Source of the DNA: Alteromonas portus
GTDB lineage: Bacteria > Pseudomonadota > Gammaproteobacteria > Enterobacterales > Alteromonadaceae
DNA length: 64,000 nt
NCBI RefSeq assembly: GCF_005117025.1
Contig: NZ_SWCO01000001.1
Coordinates: forward strand, 558,001-622,000
Direction of reading: 5' to 3'
The notes below the pieces were generated by a model. The model searched no databases, had not been told where the DNA came from, and saw only the letters and a program-made list of their open reading frames with translations. Both the position numbers and the translations under genes were made by a program. This document shows positions 1 through 9,103 of this stretch, piece after piece (within the stretch, counting starts at the first letter, position 1; every line of letters begins with the position of its first letter).

Positions 1-39
1 GTTTTTGATGAAAAATAATAAAAAAAACGAAAAAAAAAC

Positions 40-66
40 TAAAGAACCTAAAGGGTTGGCCGATAC
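40..66 (+). promoter_or_regulatory. Sigma-28 (FliA) promoter of the first flagellin gene
   Basis: The sequence TAAAGAAC (40-47), an 11-base spacer and GCCGATAC (59-66) match the enterobacterial FliA consensus TAAAGTTT-N11-GCCGATAA with exact spacing. It lies about 130 bases before the flagellin start, which leaves a long 5' untranslated leader. FliA itself is encoded at 41798-42529 in this window. Confidence 0.85.
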
Positions 67-193
67 CAATGGTTGAGGGGTAATTTACTTTACTTTTAAC
101 AGAGGCGTTAGCTCGGAGTAGTGACCAAGCTAATTTGAACTGGAAGGATTTGATCGTACCACATTGGTCGACGAGTCCCTAGGAGGTATTCCA

Positions 194-1033
194 ATGAGTT
201 TATTCGTTAACACAAATGTGTCTTCGATCAACGCACAACGTCAGCTTTTTGACGTAAATGATCGTCTTAACACGTCGTTCGAAAGATTGTCTTCAGGTTT
301 TAGAATCAACAGTGCCGCAGATGACGCTGCAGGTCTTCAAATTTCTGACAGACTTACGTCGCAAGTTCAGGGTCTGAACCAAGCCGTACGTAACGCAAAC
401 GACGCTATTTCTCTAGCGCAAACAGCAGAAGGTGCGATTAGCGAGATTACTACGAGCCTACAGCGTATTCGCCAGTTATCTATTCAATCGCAAAATGGTA
501 TCAACTCATCTGCCGACCGTTTGGCGCTACAAAAAGAAGTATCAGCATTAAGAACTGAAATTTCTCGTATCGCGACTGATACTCAGTTTGGTAACGTTAA
601 CATCTTAGATGGTAATTTTTCTGCTTCATTCCTAGTAGGTGCTAACGCAGGTCAAACGATTTCAGTAAATCTTTCAACCGGTAATCTAGGTTCAATCACT
701 GGCTTTAGTACTGCTGGTCTTGGTATCGATAGCAACAGTGTTTCTACGGCGGCTGGTGCATCTGCACTACTTAGCGCTGTAGATGCTGCAATTTCTGGTA
801 TCGGGGGCGTTCGTGCTGATTTAGGTGCGCTTCAAAACAGATTCCAGTCGACTATTCGTAACCTGAGTAACATCAGTGAGAACTTGTCTGCGGCACGCTC
901 TCAAATCAGAGATACAGACTTTGCTGCGGAAACGGCTGAACTAACGCGTAACCAGATTATTCAGCAAGCATCTGTTTCAGTTCTGAGCCAGGCCAACCAG
1001 CGTCCACAAACTGCGCTATCGTTGCTTGGATAA
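194..1033 (+). CDS. fliC: Flagellin, major filament subunit
   Basis: Structural subunit of the flagellar filament, exported by the flagellar type III system and polymerised under the FliD cap. The protein is 279 residues from the ATG at 194, which follows a strong AGGAGG site at 181-186; an upstream in-frame start at 164 is unlikely because that site lies between them. The N-terminus (SLFVNTNVSSINAQ) and C-terminus (QANQRPQTALSLLG) are the conserved D0/D1 helices that pair in the filament core. The central part is short, so the surface domains D2/D3 are almost absent, with several Ser and Thr residues that could be glycosylated. It has its own sigma-28 promoter and a hairpin terminator, so it is probably transcribed mostly alone. 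The next gene is flaG. Family assignment is secure; the symbol is by analogy. Confidence 0.95.
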   Translation: MSLFVNTNVSSINAQRQLFDVNDRLNTSFERLSSGFRINSAADDAAGLQISDRLTSQVQGLNQAVRNANDAISLAQTAEGAISEITTSLQRIRQLSIQSQNGINSSADRLALQKEVSALRTEISRIATDTQFGNVNILDGNFSASFLVGANAGQTISVNLSTGNLGSITGFSTAGLGIDSNSVSTAAGASALLSAVDAAISGIGGVRADLGALQNRFQSTIRNLSNISENLSAARSQIRDTDFAAETAELTRNQIIQQASVSVLSQANQRPQTALSLLG

Positions 1034-1065
1034 GCTATAATACAATTTAGCCTTAGTTGAGATGT

Positions 1066-1099
1066 AACGGGTGCTTGCTTAGGCAGGTTCCCGTTTTGT
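1066..1099 (+). terminator. Rho-independent terminator after flagellin
   Basis: An outer stem AACGGG/CCCGTT (1066-1071 with 1090-1095) encloses a second stem CTTGC/GCAGG around a TTAG loop, followed by a short T-rich run. The position just after the flagellin stop and before flaG suits a (possibly leaky) terminator limiting read-through from the strong flagellin promoter. Confidence 0.7.
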
Positions 1100-1121
1100 C
1101 GTTTCAGAAGGGGGTAGAAAC

Positions 1122-1625
1122 GTGGAAATACCGAATATTCAAAATGGTCAGCCTTTTGCATCAAAAACAGGAATAGGTGTAACGACAGATAATGCTGCCA
1201 GTACTGTACCGCCGGTAAGGGATAATCTAAGTTCACCTAAGGAAGCGCAGAGCGGCGCTACTAATAATATAGACGAGCGTAATAAGACGTCATTAAGTCA
1301 GCAAGTTGAAGCTGAATTAGAGAACGAAAATTCGTCTCAAGGTTTATCTCAAGACGCCGATAACCAAGGTGGAGAGAGGAATGCTGCTAGTCTCGAAGAG
1401 GCAGTGGCAAAAGTTGAATCATTTCTAACTGTTCAAAACAGGGACTTAACTTTTTCAATCGACGAAAATACCAATCGTTCGGTAGTTACAGTTAAAGACG
1501 GTCAATCTGGAGACGTTATTCGGCAAATTCCTTCCGAGGAACTTTTGAAGCTTGCCGAAAGAATCCAGGAACTACAGCAGGATGTAGGGAATAGCGTAGG
1601 GGTGTTCATCAACAATCAGGTTTAA
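1122..1625 (+). CDS. flaG: FlaG family flagellar protein
   Basis: FlaG-family protein of 167 residues; members affect filament length in polar flagella, with an unknown biochemical role. The N-terminal two thirds are acidic, polar and probably disordered. The conserved part is C-terminal (about residues 85-165), with the typical FlaG run LTFSIDENTNRSVVTVKD and RQIPSEELLKLAERIQEL. It begins with GTG preceded by a purine-rich AGAAGGGGG stretch. It sits between flagellin and fliD, the standard position of flaG in Vibrio, Pseudomonas and Alteromonadales, and is 11 bases upstream of fliD, so the two are probably co-transcribed. Confidence 0.9.
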   Translation: MEIPNIQNGQPFASKTGIGVTTDNAASTVPPVRDNLSSPKEAQSGATNNIDERNKTSLSQQVEAELENENSSQGLSQDADNQGGERNAASLEEAVAKVESFLTVQNRDLTFSIDENTNRSVVTVKDGQSGDVIRQIPSEELLKLAERIQELQQDVGNSVGVFINNQV

Positions 1626-1636
1626 TGAGGTAGGTT

Positions 1637-3067
1637 ATGACTATTCAGTCGCTAGGTGTAGGTTCAGGTTTAGCACTTGACGATCTTGTTCAGCAGCTCT
1701 TAGATGCAGAGAGATTGCCGAAAGAAGAAAGGCTAAACGCAAAAGAAGAGCAAATCGAAGCTGAAATATCTGGTCTTGGTCAAATCAAATCCAAGCTGTC
1801 AGATTTTAAGGATGCAGTAGACGATTTACGTAGCGATACTGATATTAATGGTCGAGAGCCTACAATTGTTAACCCTTCAGAAGATGACGACGTGTTATCG
1901 GCTGATGCGTCGAGCTCTGCCTTGCGCGGAAGTTACGATATTACCGTACAACAGCTTGCGTCAGGGAGTCGTATAACAACTGACGCCGGTGCATTTACTT
2001 CCAGTACAGATCCTGTTTTAACTTCTGGAACAGGCTCGTTGACCTTCAGTATTCCTGGCGGCGATTCATTTACTATCAACGTTGATTCTGGCACGTCTCT
2101 GGTGGATCTTAGAGAGGCGATAAATAGTGCAGATGATAATTTTGGTGTAACTGCGAATATCATAGATACAGGCACCGCCGAAGGGCCACGTCTAGTTTTT
2201 CTTTCTGAGGAAACTGGCGATGGCAATGATTTGGTTATCAATAATGATACGGGTGCAGCAGAATTAGACAGGCTTTCGACTGCGGGCGGCACCAACAATA
2301 TTAGTGCTGCTAATATAGAGTCGGCTAAAAACGCAATTGCATTTGTGGACGGAATTGAAGTTCAAAGTCAATCTAACAAGTTTGAAAACACCATCCAAAA
2401 CGTTACGTTTGATGTGAACGAGATTTCACCAAAAGATAACGCAGGCAATTTTTTGTCAACCACTCTGAAAATTGGTTTTGACAAAGAAGGGTTAGAGCAG
2501 AAAATTAGAGATTTCGTTGATAATTACAATGCAATAATTGACGAGATAGGTACATTAACGCGCTATGGTGAATCCGAGTTAGAAGAGGATGGTGCGCTTG
2601 CTGGAGACTCATTGCTAAGAGGAATTCAGTCTGGATTATCATCTATCATCGGCGATAACGTGTCTACTTCACAACTTGGCGGTTTATTTAGACTTGGTAT
2701 AGAGCTAGATCAAGATGGTAAATTGGAAATTAGCTCTTCAGACTTTGGAATTGGGTCTGGTGAAGATAGGCTAAAAGATGCGTTGGAAGATAATTTCGAC
2801 GACATCGCCACATTGTTTACTGATGAAAACGAAGGTATAGCCGTTCGTCTCTACGATTTTGTTGATGAATTCACGTCATCTGGAGGCCTTATTTCTCTGC
2901 GTGAAAAAACAGCAAAAGAGAATAGGGAAGACGTCTATTCTGATAGGGAAACCTTGGAACTTCGTATGTTTAGCTATGAGCAAATTTTGCGAGATAAATA
3001 CCTAAACTTAGACCAGACCGTGGCACAATTGAATCAGACAAGCTCGGCATTATTAGCCGCACTATAA
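1637..3067 (+). CDS. fliD: Flagellar filament capping protein FliD (HAP2)
   Basis: FliD forms the oligomeric cap at the filament tip and folds incoming flagellin. The 476-residue protein has the family signature at the N-terminus (SLGVGSGLALDDLVQQLLDAE), a coiled-coil-prone stretch at about residues 25-70, central variable domains, and a C-terminal helical region (about 420-476, ending NQTSSALLAAL) that packs in the tip of the filament. Length is normal for polar flagella. It starts with ATG after GAGGTAGG, is preceded by flaG and followed 21 bases later by its usual partner fliS. Confidence 0.95.
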   Translation: MTIQSLGVGSGLALDDLVQQLLDAERLPKEERLNAKEEQIEAEISGLGQIKSKLSDFKDAVDDLRSDTDINGREPTIVNPSEDDDVLSADASSSALRGSYDITVQQLASGSRITTDAGAFTSSTDPVLTSGTGSLTFSIPGGDSFTINVDSGTSLVDLREAINSADDNFGVTANIIDTGTAEGPRLVFLSEETGDGNDLVINNDTGAAELDRLSTAGGTNNISAANIESAKNAIAFVDGIEVQSQSNKFENTIQNVTFDVNEISPKDNAGNFLSTTLKIGFDKEGLEQKIRDFVDNYNAIIDEIGTLTRYGESELEEDGALAGDSLLRGIQSGLSSIIGDNVSTSQLGGLFRLGIELDQDGKLEISSSDFGIGSGEDRLKDALEDNFDDIATLFTDENEGIAVRLYDFVDEFTSSGGLISLREKTAKENREDVYSDRETLELRMFSYEQILRDKYLNLDQTVAQLNQTSSALLAAL

Positions 3068-3088
3068 CGTACGAGTTTCGGAGAAAGT

Positions 3089-3517
3089 ATGTCCCTCAAA
3101 GGTATTAACGCCTACAAAAAAGGCAATTTGAAGCAAGATGTTGCCAACGCAGACCCGCATAAATTAACCTTGATGTTGCTTCAGGGCGCGTTAGATAGAA
3201 TTGCCTACGCAAAAGGCGCGATGGAAAGAAAAGAGCTGCAAGAAAAGGCGACGTTTATTTCAAAAGCAACGGCTATCATTATTCACCTGCGTGACACGCT
3301 AGACGTCAAAGTGGGTGGGGAAGTTGCAGAAAACATGTTCGCCCTTTATGAATTTATGATCGAAAAGTTAAACGAGGCTCATGTAAACAATGATGTCAAA
3401 TTGTTAGACGAAGTGTCTTCGCTTTTAACGCCAATTAGAGATGCATGGGTGCAAATTCCTCAAGAAGCGAAGGAAGAAGCATTTCGAGCGCAACGTGAAA
3501 GTAAGCAAGCCATTTGA
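3089..3517 (+). CDS. fliS: Flagellar export chaperone FliS
   Basis: FliS is a cytoplasmic chaperone that binds the C-terminal helix of flagellin, prevents premature polymerisation and delivers it to FlhA. The 142-residue, mostly helical sequence shows the family pattern: an early AYKKGNLKQDV segment, then DPHKLTLMLLQGALDRIAYAKGAM, and the motif IIIHLRDTLDVKVGGEVAENMFALYEFM split over two helices. ATG start with a GGAGAAAG site. Its stop codon overlaps the TTG start of the next gene, indicating translational coupling. Confidence 0.95.
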   Translation: MSLKGINAYKKGNLKQDVANADPHKLTLMLLQGALDRIAYAKGAMERKELQEKATFISKATAIIIHLRDTLDVKVGGEVAENMFALYEFMIEKLNEAHVNNDVKLLDEVSSLLTPIRDAWVQIPQEAKEEAFRAQRESKQAI

Positions 3518-3831
3518 ACGTTGATAAATTAAATCACTCTTTAACACCACTTTTTCTAAGTAAAATTAACGCAGCAATTGCGGTTTGCGCGGCGGCAGAG
3601 CCTGCCGCGCTCTCGACTGAACGGTTCCATCACCTTATTACCCTTCGACATTCCTTAGTGCTGCGCGAGTTGCGCCGGCTTTCAGAAGATGCCCGTTCGG
3701 CTTTTGCTGAAAAAGAATTAACTATTAACCGAGAACTCGAAGCGCTAGCCCTTGAGTTGAAGTTAGCAGCAAAAGAGGAGATAGTTGGCTTTTCGAGAGC
3801 GCAAAAAGCGGTAAAGAGATATAAAAAATAA
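3514..3831 (+). CDS. Small helical protein in the fliT position
   Basis: A 105-residue predicted all-helical, charged protein with no motif I can name with certainty. It occupies the place of fliT, the FliD chaperone, directly after fliS. The start is TTG at 3514, overlapping the fliS stop, and its own stop overlaps the ATG of the next gene as TAATG, so the three genes are tightly coupled. The C-terminus is very basic (AVKRYKK). FliT proteins are poorly conserved, so a FliT-like chaperone role is an inference from position, size and helical character only. Confidence 0.6.
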   Translation: MNVDKLNHSLTPLFLSKINAAIAVCAAAEPAALSTERFHHLITLRHSLVLRELRRLSEDARSAFAEKELTINRELEALALELKLAAKEEIVGFSRAQKAVKRYKK

Positions 3832-6800
3832 TGCTTAAAGCCATTAAATTTTACCTTTTAGATGATGAAGAGCAACAGTCATCACTAGAAGTTGAATCTG
3901 CATATGCGATTAAAAAGAACAAAGAAAAAAGCCTGATAGCCTTCAAACGTGTGATGCCTGTTATCTGTGCTCAGTTAATGCAATCGCGAAGCACGTCTAC
4001 ATCTGTGTTCGTCAATAAAGATAAAGAGCTCGATATTGTCGATTTTAACAGCGGCAAGGTATTGTATGGCGAACAGGTAACAGCAAGTATTCACAAGCAT
4101 GTGGATGCTTTTTTACGTTCTCCTTCTGTTCTAAACAAAGACGGCTTTTCGCAGCAAGCCGTTCCCCTAGATGATAACGCTGACGTATTGGTAGTGTTGG
4201 GATTGGCTCTAGGCATTCATCTTTTAAAGCTAGTGAGAGAAACTAACTTTAAAAGTATTATTCTTTACGAACCTAATTTTGAATACACACACTGTTCTAT
4301 GTATACAGGTGTGTGGCCGGAAATTTTTAAAATTGCCGCCGGAAAAGGGACAGCGATATATTTCCAAAGCCAGCGTGACGGAAGTTCAGTCTTAGAAGAC
4401 TTAAGTGAACTAAAGCAAGTTAGCCCGTTTACTACTGTCTATTTCTATCAGCATTATCACAGCGTGAGCTTTGACTCAGTGATGAGAAGCCTGTCAGAGC
4501 TATCCATCGATAACATACAAAGGCGTTTATTTTCTTTTCCTTCATTACAACCATTTGACGATTATTTAGTCCCATGGAGCCCAATAGTCACAAGAAATAA
4601 TTGGGATAAAAGTCATCTCAGTCGCGACACCTTTGATAAAAATATAGCGGCGTTTTCTAAGTACTATCCAGACATAGCTAACGAATTTAAAGATTATGTT
4701 CCGCTCAAGTGGGAACCTCGAGGGAATAAACGAGGAGAAGTAAACCTCTTTCACATAGAGACCAGTACGCCACTTCATGGCGAGAGTCCAAAACACGAAT
4801 CTGAATTGGCTTATGAGGCGTTTGTTAGGCAACCAAACAGAGATAACTTAATTTTAGGTTACGCAGGTGGGAAGCTGATTCATTACTCGCACCATAAAAT
4901 GGTCAAAAGAATCCAAGAACATTTAGCGGGAATGGAAGAGGAAGAAGGTGAGCTGCCAGAAACTGTTAAGTCGATGCTTCTTTTTGGAATGGGAGCGGGC
5001 TATCAACTTGAAGCTTTAAGTGAATCTCGAGATATCGAAAAGCTCTTTGTTTGTGAGCCTAATCGAGATTACTTTTTTGCTTCCCTGTATGCGATAGATT
5101 GGGCAGCAATACTTAGCAAGGTTGAAGAAAAACGACACCGCATTTATCTCAACATAGGCGATGATGGTAGCAACTTAGTTCGCGACCTGTTAAGTCAGTT
5201 CCATTCCATTGGTACCCATATTATTGCAAATACCTACCTCTCCCTTGGTTACGATAACGAGGTGCTACTGCCTGCTGTCGATAAACTTAGAGAAGACCTG
5301 CGTTTGATAGTTGCTATGGGTGAATATTTCGAACATGCTCGCTTTGGGACAACACACACCAAATGGGCGGTAGAAAACAATATAGGGTTTTATCGCAAAG
5401 CCGGTGTGCAGCGCATGGGTAAAGACCTAAGTGATGTTGCCGTGTTTATTGTAGGAAACGGCCCCTCTCTTGACAGTCTAATGCCGCTTTTAAAAGAAGA
5501 AAGAGAAAATGCTATCGTTATCTCGTGCGGAACAGCCCTTCAAGCAATGTATAGCAATGGGATTGTTCCCGATTTTCATGCGGAAGTGGAATCGAACCGA
5601 GCATCTTTTGACTGGGCATCGCGAATTGGTGACAAGGCATATTTAAAGCAAATTAATTTTATCAGCTGCAATGGTGTGCATCCTGATACGGCTGAGCTTT
5701 ATAAAAATACTTACCTCGCTTTCAAAGAGGGGGAGTCATCAACAGTATTCATGAAAGAACTCTTTCCTGAGTTAGATTTGCCTTTCCTTCATTTTTCTTA
5801 TCCCACCGTGTCTAATTTCGTCATTAATTACGTGTTAGAACTGGGCTTCAAACAAGTTTACTTGTTTGGTGTGGACCTAGGTATGGTTGATGTTAACCAT
5901 CATCATTCTAAGTCTTCAGGCTATTATAAAAAAGATGGTGGCGAATTGTTCAATCACGCCGAACGGATAGACACTTCATTGGTAGTGCCGGGTAATTTAA
6001 GACCCTATGTAAATACCAAATTTGAATTCAATATGTCTAAATCCGTGATTGAAAAAAACCTTGCAGCCTTTAGTGATGCCGACGTGTATAACTTAAATGA
6101 TGGCGCAAAAATCGTCGGCAGCCCTCCATTAGAGCAAGACGCGTTAATTATCACTAATTCATTGGAAGACAAACAGGCGGCGATGAACTGGATTCAAACT
6201 CAGGCTCATGTTCCTATTCCAGCCGATGAATTCCAACAACGATTTGCTAAACGTTTTAACCATGAAGCGTTAATTGAGGACATCACTAGTTTCAAGGCAT
6301 TATCTGAGCGAGAATTTAACGGGCGCGAAGATATCGATAAGCTCGTGTTCGACCAGCGAAAATTTCTGGTCGAAGCGTATCTGCGTAAATGCTCTATTCT
6401 GTTTTTCTACTTTAATGGTACCTCGAACTATATAAACAGTATTTTTAGTAAATTAACGCATTTCAAGAACGACGAACTTGTTATGGAAAAGTTTGAGGCA
6501 ATAAGAGAGTGTTGGCATAGCTTTCTAGATGACGCACTTACGAGTATTTCGATGTACCCGGATGCCTTTGACACTGTCTCAAGTTTTACAAGAGAAAGGC
6601 AAGAGATCACCCTTCAAGAGTTTACAGAAAGAGAACGCGTAGCTTTCGTTAGTGATTCTGTGAGCAACGTACTAAGTGCACTAGAAATTAACCAAAATAC
6701 TGAAGATACCCAGTGCCATTATCAGATTGAAGTTATTTCGAGTGTTTCTGGTTTGAAAGAGCGAAAGGCTGATGTAAGCCGAATGGCGTATATTGTTAAT

Positions 6801-7193
6801 GACCCAGAACTTCTAGTGGCATTACATAAACAATTCAAACCCGCTGAAAGCAATATTCTTGTATTTTGTCCATTCGAAGGTTTTGATGATAAAAGGCTCG
6901 AAAAAGCCGTTTTTACCGCGGTACTAGCGCTAACCTCGAGTGATAAATTGCAATTGGTGTTTCCTAAGCTTGAGCAAGAAGATTGGGGAAGCTTCTTTGA
7001 GAATTACTTCCCTGTTCTATCCTGCGGTATGACATCATTTGAAACCTATAATATGTTTGCTTTAGCTTCTGAACCTCTGGCCGATAAAGAAATGACGAAT
7101 GAAGGCGGTGATAGATTTTGGTTGTGTCCAAGACCGTTAGAAACATCACTTTGTGAGACAAAGCTCATTTTCAGTAAAAAGAAGTCGTCTTAG
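3831..7193 (+). CDS. Motility accessory factor (Maf) family flagellin glycosyltransferase, DUF115
   Basis: Maf proteins are thought to transfer nonulosonic acids such as pseudaminic acid onto Ser/Thr of flagellin. The core DUF115 (6-hydroxymethylpterin diphosphokinase MptE-like) domain is at about residues 535-720, with VAVFIVGNGPSLDSL (537-551), CGTALQAMYSNGIVPDFHAEVES and FGVDLG (679-684). At 1120 residues it is far longer than the usual 600-700. The region before the core holds two related Rossmann-like units: VLGLALGIHLLKLV...ILYEPN (about 120-150) and LLFGMGAGYQLEAL...LFVCEPNRD (about 383-413). The C-terminal 350 residues are helical and not recognised. It directly precedes the pse genes, as expected for the transferase using their product. 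Confidence 0.88.
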   Translation: MLKAIKFYLLDDEEQQSSLEVESAYAIKKNKEKSLIAFKRVMPVICAQLMQSRSTSTSVFVNKDKELDIVDFNSGKVLYGEQVTASIHKHVDAFLRSPSVLNKDGFSQQAVPLDDNADVLVVLGLALGIHLLKLVRETNFKSIILYEPNFEYTHCSMYTGVWPEIFKIAAGKGTAIYFQSQRDGSSVLEDLSELKQVSPFTTVYFYQHYHSVSFDSVMRSLSELSIDNIQRRLFSFPSLQPFDDYLVPWSPIVTRNNWDKSHLSRDTFDKNIAAFSKYYPDIANEFKDYVPLKWEPRGNKRGEVNLFHIETSTPLHGESPKHESELAYEAFVRQPNRDNLILGYAGGKLIHYSHHKMVKRIQEHLAGMEEEEGELPETVKSMLLFGMGAGYQLEALSESRDIEKLFVCEPNRDYFFASLYAIDWAAILSKVEEKRHRIYLNIGDDGSNLVRDLLSQFHSIGTHIIANTYLSLGYDNEVLLPAVDKLREDLRLIVAMGEYFEHARFGTTHTKWAVENNIGFYRKAGVQRMGKDLSDVAVFIVGNGPSLDSLMPLLKEERENAIVISCGTALQAMYSNGIVPDFHAEVESNRASFDWASRIGDKAYLKQINFISCNGVHPDTAELYKNTYLAFKEGESSTVFMKELFPELDLPFLHFSYPTVSNFVINYVLELGFKQVYLFGVDLGMVDVNHHHSKSSGYYKKDGGELFNHAERIDTSLVVPGNLRPYVNTKFEFNMSKSVIEKNLAAFSDADVYNLNDGAKIVGSPPLEQDALIITNSLEDKQAAMNWIQTQAHVPIPADEFQQRFAKRFNHEALIEDITSFKALSEREFNGREDIDKLVFDQRKFLVEAYLRKCSILFFYFNGTSNYINSIFSKLTHFKNDELVMEKFEAIRECWHSFLDDALTSISMYPDAFDTVSSFTRERQEITLQEFTERERVAFVSDSVSNVLSALEINQNTEDTQCHYQIEVISSVSGLKERKADVSRMAYIVNDPELLVALHKQFKPAESNILVFCPFEGFDDKRLEKAVFTAVLALTSSDKLQLVFPKLEQEDWGSFFENYFPVLSCGMTSFETYNMFALASEPLADKEMTNEGGDRFWLCPRPLETSLCETKLIFSKKKSS

Positions 7194-7271
7194 CGTGATC
7201 AAATTGATGAGTCATCGTGCCATTAGCGTCAAACGTTATTAAACTAGAATACGCTAACAGCAGAGACATAT

Positions 7272-7967
7272 ATGAATGTAGCAATAATTCCAGCGCGAGG
7301 TGGAAGCAAACGTATTTTGCGAAAAAACCTTCGTTCTTTTTGCAATAAACCTATTATTGCCTGGTCTATTGAAGCGGCTTTAAACTCTGCGCAATTTGAT
7401 AAAGTTATTGTAAGTACAGATGACGATGAAATTGCTCAGTTTGCTATTGAAAAAGGGGCAGATGTTCCCTTTGTTCGTCCGGCCGAGTTATCTGATGATC
7501 ACGCGATAACCCGCGATGTAGTTAATCACGCACTCACATGGTTAGCTGAGAACGAGCAACCGGCAGAATACTGTTGTGTGTTATATGCTACGGCCCCTTT
7601 TGTCACATCTAATGATTTGGCTAGCGCCTTTGCACAGTTAAAAAGTTCAAAGAGAGACTTTTGCTTTGCAGCTACCAGTTTTCCTTTCCCGATTCAGCGT
7701 GCTTTTTATTTTACGCCGCAAGGCGACATTGAAATGTTCGACAAAAAGCAAATGAAAACACGTTCTCAAGATCTACAAGAAGCCTACCATGATGCGGGGC
7801 AATTTTACTGGGGAAAAGCTGACGCTTTTCTACAAAATTTGCCTATGTACTCTCAGCACGCCAGCGCGTTTTTGATGCCAAGATATCGCGTACAAGATAT
7901 TGATACCGAAGAAGATTGGGAAACCGCAGAACTCTTGTTTAGCGCGATACAGTCGCGAGGGCTGTAA
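7272..7967 (+). CDS. pseF: Pseudaminic acid cytidylyltransferase PseF
   Basis: Activates pseudaminic acid with CTP to give CMP-pseudaminic acid, the donor for flagellin glycosylation. The 231-residue protein has the CMP-sialate synthetase fold: N-terminal nucleotide loop IIPARGGSKR (6-15), KPIIAWSIEAAL, VIVSTDDDEIA, and RPAELSDDHA. The pattern YHDAGQFYWG near residue 173 is characteristic of PseF rather than NeuA. It is 78 bases after maf and 2 bases before pseG, in the order of a biosynthetic operon. Assignment to pseudaminic rather than legionaminic acid is supported by neighbours pseB, pseC, pseG and pseI. Confidence 0.92.
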   Translation: MNVAIIPARGGSKRILRKNLRSFCNKPIIAWSIEAALNSAQFDKVIVSTDDDEIAQFAIEKGADVPFVRPAELSDDHAITRDVVNHALTWLAENEQPAEYCCVLYATAPFVTSNDLASAFAQLKSSKRDFCFAATSFPFPIQRAFYFTPQGDIEMFDKKQMKTRSQDLQEAYHDAGQFYWGKADAFLQNLPMYSQHASAFLMPRYRVQDIDTEEDWETAELLFSAIQSRGL

Positions 7968-7969
7968 GG

Positions 7970-9091
7970 GTGAACAACACAGTTACAGCACTATTTCGAG
8001 TAGATAGTGCACAGCACATAGGAACGGGCCACGTCATGCGTTGCCTGACGCTAGCTACGCTATTGAGAGAGCGGGGCGTATCGATAATCTTTATTTCAAA
8101 GCCGCATAAAGGGCATTGCTTAGATGAAGTGAGGCGAGCAGGTTTTAAGGTTATAGAGCTACCTGTAGCTGAGTCTGCCAAATATGAAGGGAGTTGGTGC
8201 CCTCATGCTAGTTGGTTAGGCGGCACAGAATCGTTCGACGCAGAGCAAACTTTGGTGTCGTTACAAAATGTGACGTTAACAGAGCATGTAATTGTTATAG
8301 TCGACCATTTTTCGCTTACGTCTAAGTGGCACACTACGGTAAAAGAAGCCCTTGATGCCAAAATCGTCGTAATTGATGGTTTAGCCGATCGGCTCCTGCA
8401 ATGTGATGTATTAATTGATCCTAATCTCGTGCTCAATCCTCAAGAAAAATGGGGCGGGAAAATACACAACGATACTAGGCTTATGATTGGGCCTCAGTAC
8501 TTTCCATTGCGAGAAGAGTTTTCCTGTGTCTCTTCAACATTGCGCCAATCAATTAAGCGCCTTTTTGTTTGCTTTGGTGGTATGGACAAAGATAATGCCA
8601 CCTTGTTTGTATGCGAACTGCTCGCTAAATGGAATGAAACGTTAGATGAGCCCGTTAGTGTTGATGTTGTTATAGGCAGGCATCATCCACATAAGCAAGA
8701 AATAATAACGTTCTGTGAACAACATGGCATCGAATTACATGTACAGGCATCGAATATTTCATCCTTAATGTCACAAGCTGATTTAGCTATTGGCGGAGGG
8801 GGGACCATATCTTGGGAGCGCTGTATGATGGCCTTACCAACAGTTATCCTCACCATTGCTCAAAATCAGGTTGCACAGGCAATTGCATTAGAAGCAAAGG
8901 GGGCGGCGGTTTATGTTGGCGACTTCAGTAAAGACTGCGAAAGATTAAAAGAGATTAAGCAACGCGTTATCAACGTGCTTGAGGACTTTAAGGGCTCTTC
9001 GAGTAAATTAAATGTGATGTCCGCGAGGGCGCTATCAGTTATGGATGCATACAGCCACAGTCAATTGTGGGTAGATGAAATTATCAGTTAA
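7970..9091 (+). CDS. pseG: UDP-sugar hydrolase PseG
   Basis: PseG removes UDP from UDP-2,4-diacetamido-2,4,6-trideoxy-beta-L-altropyranose, releasing the sugar condensed by PseI. The 373-residue protein starts with GTG two bases after pseF. The N-terminal motif FRVDSAQHIGTGHVMRCLTLA (split at the glycine turn) contains the GxGHxxR signature with the catalytic His at about residue 19. The C-terminal GT-B-like half has LFVCFGGMDKDNAT and the nucleotide-binding IGGGGTISWERCMMALP. Length is slightly above the usual 280-350, mainly in the N-terminal half. Confidence 0.92.
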   Translation: MNNTVTALFRVDSAQHIGTGHVMRCLTLATLLRERGVSIIFISKPHKGHCLDEVRRAGFKVIELPVAESAKYEGSWCPHASWLGGTESFDAEQTLVSLQNVTLTEHVIVIVDHFSLTSKWHTTVKEALDAKIVVIDGLADRLLQCDVLIDPNLVLNPQEKWGGKIHNDTRLMIGPQYFPLREEFSCVSSTLRQSIKRLFVCFGGMDKDNATLFVCELLAKWNETLDEPVSVDVVIGRHHPHKQEIITFCEQHGIELHVQASNISSLMSQADLAIGGGGTISWERCMMALPTVILTIAQNQVAQAIALEAKGAAVYVGDFSKDCERLKEIKQRVINVLEDFKGSSSKLNVMSARALSVMDAYSHSQLWVDEIIS

Positions 9092-9103
9092 AGGCAGAGT
9101 GTA

